NCBI GenBank assembly: GCA_024345305.1
Contig: BRON01000004.1
Coordinates: 1,736,001 to 1,800,000, forward strand
Source of the DNA: Mrakia gelida
Lineage: Eukaryota; Basidiomycota; Tremellomycetes; Cystofilobasidiales; Mrakiaceae
Length of the DNA stretch: 64,000 bases
Direction: 5' to 3'
Shown here: positions 25,147 through 34,707 of the stretch, piece by piece
Numbering within the stretch: position 1 is the stretch's first letter
How the letters are laid out: the number at the start of each line of letters is the position of its first letter
Notes under the pieces: generated by a model
The model's input: only the letters and a program-made list of their open reading frames with translations
Told to the model about the DNA's origin: nothing
Database searches by the model: none
Program-made: the position numbers and the translations under genes

Positions 25147-26007
25147 ACTAGAGGAGGCGAAGCTTGGTGTTGCTCGTTGGGGTTCGGTTTACGTTCGCTT
25201 GGTTCGCTTAATCTTTCCCACCCTTTTGTACTTCCCACCTCACTTCACTCGGATGGCTCGTTCGTTCTTTCTTCTTTATCTGTCGTGTCTGTTCCTTCGT
25301 TCCGTCTCGCCTTCACCTTCGTTCGTTCGACACGTTCCTTCTATTCTGTACTTCGTTCCTTTCGCTTCGCTCGTTCCTTTCTTTCTTGATTTATTTTCAC
25401 TCCTTTTCTCATAATGGATCGTTCTTTTGGAGCTGGGCGAAGCGAGAGAGCGGGGGAGGGCTTCGACGCGTCGAGCGGACGAGATGGCTGGTTTGGTCCA
25501 GTCTCGAACCAAACCCGGCGCGCCGTCGACGAGCGAGGCAAAAAGCTAATGTCCATAAACTACAGGCGAGGATTGAACCTGCGATGCTAACTACTAGGGG
25601 TCATCCCTGCGACCGAAAGGAAACGAAACGAAACGGAAAGACCGAGAAAGGGACGAGGTGTTGCACGATGGGCTATTCCAAGTCCCTGAGATGAGCTCTC
25701 TTCCCAGTCGTTACATATCAGAAAAAAGATCTTGGGAGTGCGTCAAGAGGTCGGATTGCTCAAGTTTCTTTGGAAGAAGAAAGCGAAGAAGATGCTCGCG
25801 TCGAGTTGGAACCGAGCAGTTGGAGTCCTCGTTTGCTCGAGCAAGGCGAGGGTGAGATGAGTCAGACTATAGTCAAGAGTGAGGGATAAAGATCATAAAA
25901 GAGGTCGTAAAGAAAGGCAAGAAAGAGAGCGACTTGTACTCCAACCAAGACTCGTCGCGTCGTCGAGCGCGCGCGTTCCCTCGACCACGCGTCTTCCGCG
26001 CTCAACA
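25147..26007. other. Intergenic region holding repeat copy 1
   Basis: 861 nt between the acyltransferase (plus) and the MYND gene (minus). The first 300 nt is CT/TTC-rich 3' UTR. Positions 25464-25688 hold the structured repeat described separately. The rest, to 26007, is AG-rich with no supported gene. Confidence 0.5.
25464..25688 (-). repeat. Structured repeat element, copy 1 (possible non-coding RNA)
   Basis: Read on the minus strand, this copy begins CAGGGACTTGG at 25688 and matches copy 2 (34942-35168) nearly base for base for about 165 nt, then more loosely to a shared ACGCGTCGA-type end. It contains a GGTTCAATCC block (25569-25578 on the complement), like a Pol III B box with one base missing, and a TTTTT run (25539-25543) that could stop Pol III. 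Downstream of the T run is a perfect 8-bp hairpin (25490-25514). No open frame of note. It is not a tRNA: I could not form an acceptor stem or anticodon arm. Possibly a small RNA gene or a short mobile element. Confidence 0.6.
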
Positions 26008-27413
26008 TCACCAGCAGAGAGCAAAACAGAAGTCCTTGTGGCTATCCCAGTGAAGCTTTTGATGTTCTGGAAGGACGAAGGACGGGAGAAAGTCAGCTGG
26101 AGTCGAGCGAGAGTCAGCTCGGATTGGCTCGCAAACTTCGACGCGACTGACCTTTCGAGCAGTACATGACGGATTTGCACTACGAGTAAGAGACGGTCCG
26201 AGGTAAGTAAAGGGAAGATAGAGTGGAGGCAGAGAGGAGGGGCAAGAAAGGAACGTACCCTCGCACAAGTCAACAGCGGACCCTCCTTGCAACTGCTATC
26301 GCCCATCTCCTCGTCGACGGCGAGCGCACACTCGTCCTCAAAGAACCTCTGTGGAAATCAGCACTCTTGAACGCTTTGAAGGGAGCTCTGGCGTCGACAT
26401 CGTCCTCGAGTCGAAGGATTCGGACGAGAGCTTCGAGTTGATCAGTCGCGTCCTCAACCGCAACCCTGGTTCTTCGGGCGACTTCGGAGAACTCCTTCTT
26501 TGCAGTCGAGGATAGACGAGCGCTTATGGCTCGATCGTATGGGGTTGCTAGCTGATGCTGGAGGGATGCGATGAGATGTTCGAGGGAGGATGCGAGGGAG
26601 GAGGCTCGATGCGAGGGAGTGATTGGGTTGGAGACGCCTCGACCAGCGGAGATGTGCAACAGCATCTTTCTGAAGATGAGAGATACCCTCCAGACATCTG
26701 AGATCTGGCACCACCATACCTGGAGATCATGGAGAGATGCGAAGGTCTGAGGACGAGGAAGGGGAAGACGAACGACGGTCGGCACTGGACCCACGGCAAG
26801 AGAGAACAGAGAGGACTCACCCTCGGCGCAAGATCCGTAGCGATGAAGATGAGAAGCAGGGACATCTGATGATGGATCAGGGCCTCATACTCGGCTCGCT
26901 GTCCAAGGTAGGATCCGAGGCACGGTTCACCGACGAACTTGAAGAGGATGAAGATGAAGGGAGACGCCGTCTCTGGGTCCTCCGCGAAAGCGACGTAGAG
27001 GTCTAGGAATCGAGGGAGGTAGGACGCCGAGAACAAGCGCTATGTATAGAAAGCAAGCCCGCCCGAAGTTAGTTCGCTCTTCAAGAGGAGGAGGAAGACG
27101 ACGGAGGGCTCAACGGAGCAGAACTGGACTCACAAAAACGATTGTCTTGCAACCACAAGTGCCTTTAGCATCTGTCTTATCATGCTCGAGAGAATCGAAC
27201 AGCTCATTCAGCTGGATAGGCATGAAATAAGAGCTTCAGAGACTTGTCCAGACAGAAAGAGAGGGAAGCAAAAGAGAGAGAGCTCACCTCGGCGTCCTTT
27301 TTCCTCGCTGAGGCACTGGAGAGACTCGTCCATGCTGGCGTTCCCTCCTTCAGACCAAAGATCTCCGCGATCTTGTCGACAGCTGCTTGATGCTCGGGGT
27401 CGATAGAAGGCAT
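26008..27413 (-). CDS. MYND-type zinc-finger protein
   Basis: The start at 27413 gives MPSIDPEHQAAVDKIAEIFG. Exons continue LNELFDSLEHDKT, RLFSASYLPRFLDLYVAFAE with YEALIHHQMSLLLIF, and VWWCQISDVWRVSLIFRKML, an all-helical body of unknown fold. The last three exons give CKEGPLLTCARC, KSVMYCSKEHQKLH and WDSHKDFCFALCW-stop, a C-terminal MYND finger with the YCSxEHQ variant (His for Cys) common in fungi. MYND fingers bind short proline-rich peptides. One intron boundary is uncertain: the exon ending around VEDATDQLEAL must splice to RFFEDECALAV (acceptor CACAG at 26349), and several in-phase donors would serve. Stop TGA 26008-26010. The gene diverges from the She4-like gene over 118 bp. Confidence 0.75.
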
Positions 27414-27531
27414 CACTCGAATGAGGGTTTGGGAGAAAGGAAGGAAAGAGGAGCTGGTCGTCGAAAGGGAAGAAGCGAAACGAGCTTCGTTGAAGGTCAC
27501 TCGCAACTTCGACCCCGCTGCAACCTCCAAA
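27414..27531. promoter_or_regulatory. Compact divergent promoter, MYND gene / She4-like gene
   Basis: The two start codons are 118 bp apart and point away from each other, so both promoters and both 5' UTRs must fit here. No TATA box seen. Confidence 0.55.
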
Positions 27532-29982
27532 ATGCCAACTATCGAAGAGATCTTCGACGAGTGAGTACCTCGTATACTCCTTCATATCATAACCTGCTGA
27601 CACCCTCCTTTTTCTTCTCGATTGTGGCTCAGCCCTGTCGTTCCTTCGCCATCTCCCTCAGCTCCTCCTCCTCCTCCTCCTTCCCTCGTCGAACCTCCCT
27701 CGGAAGCCTCCCTCCAAGCTCTCCTCACTCGTCTAGGATCCTCCTCTACTCCCTTATCCCTCCTCCCACCTGATCTTCTCCTCCTTATCTCGTCCTTCAC
27801 CCATGAAATCCTAGCCCGAACTCGCTCGCTCGGATTCCTCATCCTCGCTCAGCTCAACTCCTCCTCCTCGACCGAGGACGGCAAGGCCCTCGGAGACGTC
27901 TTCGGTCCCAAACTCGAGGAGATGCTGCTAGAGACCAAGTCAGAAGAGCTGGAAAAGGCTCTCTCGTTCTTGTCGGCTCTCCTCCAGTCAGCTCAAGGAG
28001 CAGGAATCTCGATCCTCCTTCGACCTGGATTCATGGACAACCTCTTCGACCTCACGGACCTCTACCCTTCCTCAACCCCCAACAAAGGTTCCAACCTCAT
28101 CCCTCTCGCTCTCGCCGACCTCGTATCTCAGGCCTCCAACACGAAACCAGGACGGACAGCTCTCTCGACGTCGTCGTGGATCACCTGGCTCGAGAGGCAG
28201 ACGTCTCGAACGGACGATCCTGCTCTTCTAGCTACGGCAGCCGTCGCTTTGACGAAGCTCGCGAGGGGAGGAGGGAGTGCCGAGGACGCTTTAGCAGCAG
28301 CTGAAGGAGGCGATGCAGGAGCGGAGAAGCTGGAGGAAAACGAGAGCGAGAAGGGAAGGAGGGATCTCAAGCTCGCGACGATGATGAAGGAGATCGTCAC
28401 GTCGCATCAACCCTCATCAACCCCAGCAGCTCCCTCCTCCACCATCCTCAGTGCAGTCGAGGGACTAGCTTTCACTTCCCTCCGAGGTCCCATCAAAGAA
28501 CACCTCGCCAACGACAAACTCTTCCTCTCCAAACTCTCCTCCCTCATCCCTCCTCCTCCCACCTCGCGCTCGTTCACCAACCCGATCTCCATCACCGACG
28601 CTCCTCCTCCACCTTCCTCCTCCTCTTCCTCAGCCACACCCCCTTCCCTTGCCTACGGAGTAGCAGCCATCATCTCCAACCTCGTCTCCTACCGTCCTCA
28701 ACTCACCGCCGAACAAGCTCAACTGGATCGTCTGCGTCGAATGACCACCGCCGCTAAGAAAGCGAAGACGCCCAACGGAATGGAGGTCCCTGATCAGGAT
28801 CCTCTGGACGACGACCGACGGGTTAGGATGAGGGTGAAGAAGGTGTTGGAAGCTGGAGGAGTGCCGGTGTTGGTTTCGTTAGGGAGGAGCGAGAGTCGAG
28901 CTGTGAGGGACGTGGTCGGGAGGTGTTTCCTCGCGTTGGTCGAAGTTCGAGACGACAGGGGTCTCGTCATTCAACAAGGAGGGGCTAAGGCTCTTCTCTC
29001 TCTCATCACCACCTCCATCGCTACCCCTTCGTCCTCCTCCAAACCCACCCAACCTCCCTCTCCAACCATCGTCCCCGACACGCTCCTCCCAGCCCTCCAA
29101 GCTCTCTCCAAACTCACCATCACCACCTCCCCCTTCGCTCTCTTCGGACCCAACCCTTCCTCCTCAGCCGATGCCGTCCACCCTATCTCCCTCCTCCTCC
29201 TCCACGACAACTCCTCCCTCCTCCAAAAGTTCGAAGCCCTCATGGCGCTCACCAACCTCGCGTCGCTCGGTCCCGAACTCGCAGATCGGATCGCTCTCGC
29301 AGAGGAAGGGAAGGTGGTCCGGAAGACGGAGGAGTTGATGCTCGAGGAGAACAAGCTGGTCAAGAGGGCTGCAACGGAGTTGGTCTGCAACCTTCTCTCG
29401 TCGGACAGGATTTTCGAGGCTTTCTCTGGCGAGGAGTCGACGACGACGACGGGAGGAGCTATCGTTGCAGCTCCTCCTCCTCCTTACAACCCTACCACAC
29501 CCACGACCTTCTCCTCCAATCCCACACCCACTCCCAAAACCCCAACCTCCCCAGCAGCCTCAAAACTGCACATCCTCCTCGCCCTCTCCAACACGTACGA
29601 CCTCCCGACGCGTCTCGCCTCCTCCGCGTGTCTCTCAACCCTCACCTCCTCGCCCATCGCCTGCTCCCTCCTCCTCGCTCGACCCAGAGGCAAAATCAAG
29701 GTCTTCGAGCTTATTCTGGACCTCTTTAAGCCCGTCGTGGACGAGGAGGACGAGGAAGCGATTGAGGAGGGGATCGAAGGGCAGATTGACGTTGGGTTGG
29801 TTCATCGAGGAGCGTTGGTGTTGAGGAATGTTTTGGGACATTTGGGAGGGGAGAAGGGGGTGAAGGAGGCTGGGAGGGAGGCTGGGGGGAGGGAGGTGCT
29901 GGAGGGGTTGCTGAAGGGGAAGTTGGGAGGAGGAGGGGAGGTGGAGGAGTTGGTGAGGGAGTGTTTGAGTTTGCTGGGTTGA
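27532..29982 (+). CDS. SHE4: UNC-45/Cro1/She4-type myosin chaperone
   Basis: Exon 1 is short (MPTIEEIFDD) and splices in phase to the long frame after the acceptor near 27633, skipping an intron that itself is partly open. A Pro-rich linker is followed by about 750 residues of helical, armadillo-like sequence. The diagnostic part is in the C-terminal half: VLEAGGVPVLVSLGRSES, FEALMALTNLASLGPELADR, LMLEENKLVKRAATELVCNL and LILDLFKPVVDEEDEE, matching the UCS domain of UNC-45, Cro1 and She4. These chaperones fold and stabilise myosin motor domains and are needed for actomyosin functions such as cytokinesis and endocytosis. Like other fungal members it lacks an N-terminal TPR domain. Stop TGA at 29980-29982. 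Confidence 0.85.
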
Positions 29983-30291
29983 TCATTAGACTAGGCTGAG
30001 AGACATGGACGTTTTGCGATGATCTTAGTAGTGATTGTTCCTTCCTCGAAGAGCTCGACGTGGAAGTCGGCCGTCGAAAGTCGACGAGGAGAAGCGAAGA
30101 AGGGAAGGAAGGCGCGAGCTCGAGCTCAACAGTTTCGCTTCCTTCCTTCCTCGAGGCCCTTGCGACCTTTCCATCCCCAAAAGACGAGCAAGCTCCGATG
30201 CCCCACGTACGTTTCCGAATACCATCGTATATCGTGATTTCTAAAGCCATAAGATCTCGACTCCAAAGGCGTCCCTCGAAAGCAAACCTCA
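29983..30291. other. Convergent 3' region
   Basis: 309 nt between the She4-like gene (plus) and the probable mitochondrial gene (minus). No gene seen. Confidence 0.4.
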
Positions 30292-31155
30292 CTACCGTCT
30301 GCTCTTCTCCTTCTTCGCCTCCAGCTCGTCCATCGACAACCCGTACCTACTCATCTCCTTCTCCAACCTCTCCAGCTTCCTAATCTCCTCCTCCTCCTGC
30401 TCCAACATCTTCAACCTCTCCATCTCTATCCTCTCCTCCTGCCTCCTCTTCAAAATCGCCTTCATCTCGTACCCCTTCGGCAGCCCACCCCTGAACTTCA
30501 TCCTCTCGAGTCCTCCCTCGGGCGTCCTCAGCATCTCCCACAGAGGGAGCTTGGTTCGAAGCTCATCCGAGGCGGCGGGGGTGTGAAGGAACTCCTTGAT
30601 GGTGGGAGCGTAGGGGAGAGGGATGCATGGACGAGCGGATCCTCCGGCTGGGACGATGGGAGCGGCGATGTCTTCTCGGTAGAGCTGTTGGGCGTGGGTT
30701 TTGTTGACCGAGACGACGTCACCTGGATACCAGCGAACGAAAGCGAAGCGAGTAGACGTAGAGTCAGCTCTCCGAGGCGTGAGAAGGAGGCGACTGGAGA
30801 AGGCAGGAGGAAGGGGACGAACCTCTGAATCCGAGTTTTGGGTGATCCTCCCTGAGGAGAACGGCCTGCTGTCTCTTCCTCGAGAGCCTCGTAGATCGAA
30901 CCATAGGATTCGTGACGTGGAATGTCGTTTCGGAAGGGATGATAAGTTCGCTGTTCACGGGCGAAGCCATCGTTCGCTGTATCGATCCAAAGAGGGAGGA
31001 GGAAGGTCAGGAAGGGGAAGGAGGAGCGAAAAGTGAGGTCGGACGAAGGTCGAGACGAAGGAAAGCGAACGAACGCGAAGGGAGGGTCCAAGGGAGGAGC
31101 ATGAGATGGGGAGTCGAGAGGTGGAAGCTGCTGCTGAGCGGAAGAGAGAAGCCAT
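30292..31155 (-). CDS. Probable mitochondrial protein, possibly a mitoribosomal protein
   Basis: Exon 1 (ATG at 31155) gives MASLFRSAAASTSRLPI, a good mitochondrial presequence: Arg and Ser/Ala-rich with no acidic residues. Two introns follow with CTGAC branches. Exon 2 contains SELIIPSETTFHVTNPMVRS and RLSRKRQQAVLLRED. Exon 3 begins GDVVSVNKTHAQQLYREDI, then LPYAPTIKEFLHTP, and ends in a charged helix of about 50 residues (EMERLKMLEQEEEEIRKLER) to TAG at 30292-30294. The basic, short, presequence-bearing make-up fits a fungal large-subunit mitoribosomal protein; the GDVVSV stretch recalls a KOW-like turn of uL24m, but I am not sure of the family. It could also be an assembly factor. Confidence 0.6.
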
Positions 31156-31438
31156 CTTGAAGGGCAAGGAGGGAGAGGGGGGAGGAGGCGAAGGAAGGGA
31201 ACGGAGGAGGACGTCGATGGCGGTTTGAGGTCAGCTTCGAAGGAAGGAGGAGAAGGCAAGACGACTCGGCCTTTTTTTGGACTGACTTTTTCGAAGAACG
31301 CATATTTGGTACCAGAGCTCAGATGATGCGCTTTTCAGAGCAGCACCATTTTTTTTCCTGTGCGAAAACGAAGGAGTCCGAAATGCCTTCTCGCAAAGGA
31401 GACCCGAGCTGACCTTTCTTTCCTCCTTCCAAACGCCC

Positions 31439-31662
31439 ATGTCGTCCTCTCTACCTTCAGTGTATAACAACCCCAGTCGATTCCGGCCGTCTCGTTGGGT
31501 AAGCTTCCTTCATCACTGTAGTTCCCGAATAACGACACTGACGAGCGTCTTTGTCCAACAGAGCGATCCGTTTGGAAAGGTGAGCTTCCTTTGACCTCTC
31601 CCTTCCCTTTCCTTCCCTGCCCCCTCTCTCTGTCGTCCTCTGTCTCTCAGCACCGAGACTAG
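31439..31662 (+). CDS. Candidate 29-residue spliced micro-ORF (or uORF of the F-box gene)
   Basis: ATG at 31439 opens a 20-codon exon (31439-31498) rich in Ser, Pro and Arg. The donor GTAAGC and acceptor AACAG at 31561 lead to an 18-nt exon (31562-31579), then a second intron (31580-31650) to a last exon with His-Arg-Asp and TAG at 31660-31662. Both introns have proper ends and the first a CACTGACG branch. The peptide would read MSSSLPSVYNNPSRFRPSRW, then SDPFGKHRD. It ends 13 nt before the F-box ATG at 31676, so it may be a spliced upstream ORF on the same mRNA. I do not recognise the peptide. Confidence 0.35.
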
Positions 31663-31675
31663 ACGCGATCTGAAC

Positions 31676-33780
31676 ATGCGATTGTCTGCTCTTCTTGATC
31701 ACCAGCTTCCCACCGAGCTCATCGTGCGCGTCTTCGAGGAGTGCTACCAGGAAAACAGGATCCAACTCGCGTCCACCTCAAAGATGATGCGCTCAGTTCG
31801 TGTCTCCTCGTTCTTCCTCCCTTCCTTTCTCAGCGACCGGCGAGCTGACTAAAACGTTTCTCTCTTCTTCTGTAGGCGGGCTTGGCTTCAGTCTATCGAG
31901 AGCGGAGGTTCACCTTTGGTGACTCCGCGACATTCGAGTCCGTCGGCGATGCGATGGGATCCTTCACCAACCTCGCCGTTTCTAGGTATGCTCGGCTGGT
32001 CAGGTACGTTTTCACGCGCCTGGTACCCCTGGACGAGACGGCTAGCCCTTGTCAAAGTGTATAGCATCTCAGACGGACGAAGGGGCTGAAGTTAGGGTGG
32101 AGTCGGCGCGTTCGACGTCGAAACTCCTTCTGATCTCGCTTCTTCATCCTTTCCTCAGGGATCTCGACGTCGACCTCGATGTGGAGGAGATCCTGGAAGC
32201 AATGGGAGAACCCGAGGACAACATCGACGCAGATGCCGACGACGTGGAGTCATTCCTTACCTCAACCCATACCAAACTCGTCTCGACCTTCCTCATCTCG
32301 GTCCTCCCTCTCTTTTCCTCCCTTCGTACGGTCACCACCTCTTTCATCACTTCCAGCCTCCTAGCCAGCATCATCATCCACCCCTCAATCCGTCAGTTCA
32401 CCACAGACCCGAATTTTAAGCTCGAATGCCGCCACTTCGCCGCCTCCGTCAAGCTCAAAGGACCCCGAGCGCTCCCTCTTCTCATCGCATCAACAAATAT
32501 GAGACCAGGACTTCGAGTCTCCATCGACTTCATCCTCGATCTCGCTACTCGGTGCAACATCCAGTTCAAGGAGCTTCGTCTCTCGCTCAGAAACAACGCG
32601 CGTCCGGCCGACGGGATCTCCCTTCTCCTCGAGTCGCCTCAGCCGAACGTCAAGAAGTTGGAACTGGAACTGGAGGAGGAGCCCGAGTGCCCAACTCGTC
32701 GGAGAGGTACTCTGTCCGTTGGCAGCAGCTCAGTCCACCGTCGGAGCGGACCTCCAGCTCAGATTCCGCCTGCTCACGCCCAATTCGACTTCGACCCTCA
32801 TCAATCTCATCGCTCTCATCCCAGGTCTCGAAAACCTTCGTCGCGTCGAATGGCCAACAAGAACCTTCGCTGGTGGTACCCCCATCGTCGGTCCCACCCT
32901 CACTACCTCCTCCACTCTCCTTCACTCCCTCTCCATCCGCTGCTCGAGCGCCGTCGTCGGACCCGAGTTCGTCCTCTCCCTCGGAAGGTTTCTCCGTCAT
33001 CTCGGGTTCCTAGAGTTGAACGGAAGCACTCTTGGCGAAAGCGTACGCTTCGAACGATGGGTGAGCGTCCTTCGAACCCGAAACTGGGGACCTTCGCGTT
33101 CCCAACACTGACACCCTCTTCGTTCTTCCTTCAACAGGACGAGTGCGCTCACGCCTTCCGAAGCCTTCCCAACCTCTCCACCCTTCGACTACCCCAGAGC
33201 CTTACTCCCAAACCTACCTTCCACGACCCCCTCGCCTGCTCCGCCGCCACCTTTGAGCTCCTCGCCATCAACCGACCAGCGATTCACGCGTCCGCCTTGA
33301 TCTTTGGATCGAACTGGAACGACTCTTGGCAGACGCTGGGAATCGGTCTCAACCTCCAACTCCTCCGGAAGCTAGGCTCCAATCTTCCGGTCGATTGCAG
33401 AGTTGATTGGGGTACCTACTGGAATGGTGTCGTGCTGGAGAAGGGAGAGGAAGGGAAGAAGAAGCTGTTTGGGCGTTGGACGAAGGGGTTCGGTCCGGAC
33501 CGACCTCGCTGCTTCATTCGCTGGGGTGGGACCGAAGGGTGCTTCGTCTGTCGGAAGTTCGAGGGAGAGCACATTTTGATCGCTGCTGAAGCTTGCTTGC
33601 CGGATGATATCCTGAGAGCGATCGGGAACGGGAAGAAGACGACGTGGTCGTTGTGAGTTCATCTACCTCTCTCTCTTTCCGCTTCGTTCCCCTTTCCGTC
33701 GAATCAAAAGTACTGACTTCGCTTCGTGTTGTTCGATTTGCGCTAGCCACGAAGCCGAGACGATCCTCGATAGGATCTAG
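31676..33780 (+). CDS. F-box/LRR-like protein with an apparent frameshift
   Basis: Exon 1 (31676-31795) gives an F-box-like start, LDHQLPTELIVRVFEECYQE. The following exons give AGLASVYRERRFTFGDSATF and DLDVDLDVEEILEAMG, then a long exon with repeated Leu-rich stretches (RTVTTSFITSSLLASIII, KELRLSLRNNA, KKLELELEEEPE). At about 32660-32690 the frame carrying this sequence becomes non-protein-like (Arg/Ser-rich). The frame one base further on immediately continues as SAQLVGEVLCPLAAAQ, LINLIALIPGLENLRRVEW and SLGRFLRHLGFLELNGS, clearly the same LRR-like protein. No GT-AG intron bridges the shift. Downstream exons (DECAHAFRSLPNLSTLRLPQ, HEAETILDRI) join normally to TAG 33778-33780. So either a real frameshift (decaying gene, recoding) or a one-base sequence error. 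F-box proteins recruit substrates to SCF ubiquitin ligases. Confidence 0.65.
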
Positions 33781-34247
33781 ATCGGATTGATCTCTCTTCC
33801 TCGTCGCGCTTTCGGTTCCCTTCTTCTCGTCGCGTAAGTCTCGATACCTCTTCTTTCCCCCGCGTTCAACGATACGTTCGCTGACTATATTCACACACTG
33901 CTTACGTATCAGCTCATCCCTCATCGCACTCGCGTCTTTCCTCGAGATCTTTTCGTTTATCTTTCGTCGCTTTCAATTGCAAGCTGGGTCAGTCGCGCTC
34001 GTCTCTCTCGTCGTCCTCTCCTCGAAACCCAGCTGACATCCGACCTCTTCTTGTGCTTCATAGGCTTAACCCTCGTCCTATCCATCGGTCTCAAGTTTTT
34101 TCGGTTCTTCTCTTGGTCGGCAATCGCGTGAGTTCTCTTGCTTTCGAGTCGCGTCGTTCCTCCAAGTCGCGTCTCGCGCTCCTCGATGTATACCTTCGCT
34201 GATCTACCTACTCTTTCCGTCCTCGCTTTCAAGCCCTCCAGTTCACC
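33781..34247 (+). other. Spliced non-coding exons downstream of the F-box gene
   Basis: Three consecutive consensus introns lie just after the F-box stop: 33834-33912 (GTAAGT, GCTGAC, CAG), 33988-34063 (GTCAGT, GCTGAC, TAG) and 34128-34233 (GTGAGT, GCTGAT, AAG). The exons between them contain no ATG. They are either 3' UTR exons of the F-box gene or the leader of the small gene at 34248. Confidence 0.5.
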
Positions 34248-34707
34248 ATGTACTACCTCGAGCTCGTCGAATCCCCCTTGTTCTCACCGATCCCTTCACG
34301 AAACATTCACGGACTTGCCAATCTCGTGAGCCTCGCTTCCTCGACCTTTCGACCGTCGCGATCGTCTTCGATCCAAAGCTGACCACTCTTCTCGCACTCT
34401 TACACTTCTTTCTCGGATCCAGTTGCCCTCTCACTCAACGTCGCTTTGCCCCTCTCTCCAGTCCCTTCGTCGACTCGCCAATCTTCTCTCGACGGCCAAA
34501 CACATCACTCCTTCGACCTCTCCCTCCCGATACTACAACCCGGAACACCGAACCCATCCACCTACCTCGATCGGAGCTGCTCTCTTCGGATATCGCTCGC
34601 TCGGAGGAGGAAGGGAGGAGGAGGAGGAGGGCGGAAGCTGGACGACGAGCAATGGGAGGACGTCGAGAGGTCTGGCTCGGCTTTGGTGTTGGAGACGTTT
34701 CGAGTAG
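34248..34707 (+). CDS. Hypothetical small protein, spliced
   Basis: The first ATG after the F-box stop in the spliced exons (34248) opens MYYLELVESPLFSPIPSRNI and HGLANL. The intron 34326-34422 (GTGAGC, GCTGAC, CAG) joins in phase to a second exon containing SLQSLRRLANLLSTAKHITP and a Glu/Gly-rich end, with TAG at 34705-34707. Two other frames of the second exon are also open, so the coding call is weak. It could be the spliced 3' tail of the F-box gene rather than a separate gene. No family recognised. Confidence 0.35.

Noticed and set aside
32049..33656. Uninterrupted 535-residue frame across the F-box gene
   Set aside because: Its middle part (after about 32690) is Arg/His/Ser-rich nonsense, while the neighbouring frame carries the leucine-rich protein; it also reads through the intron 33061-33137.
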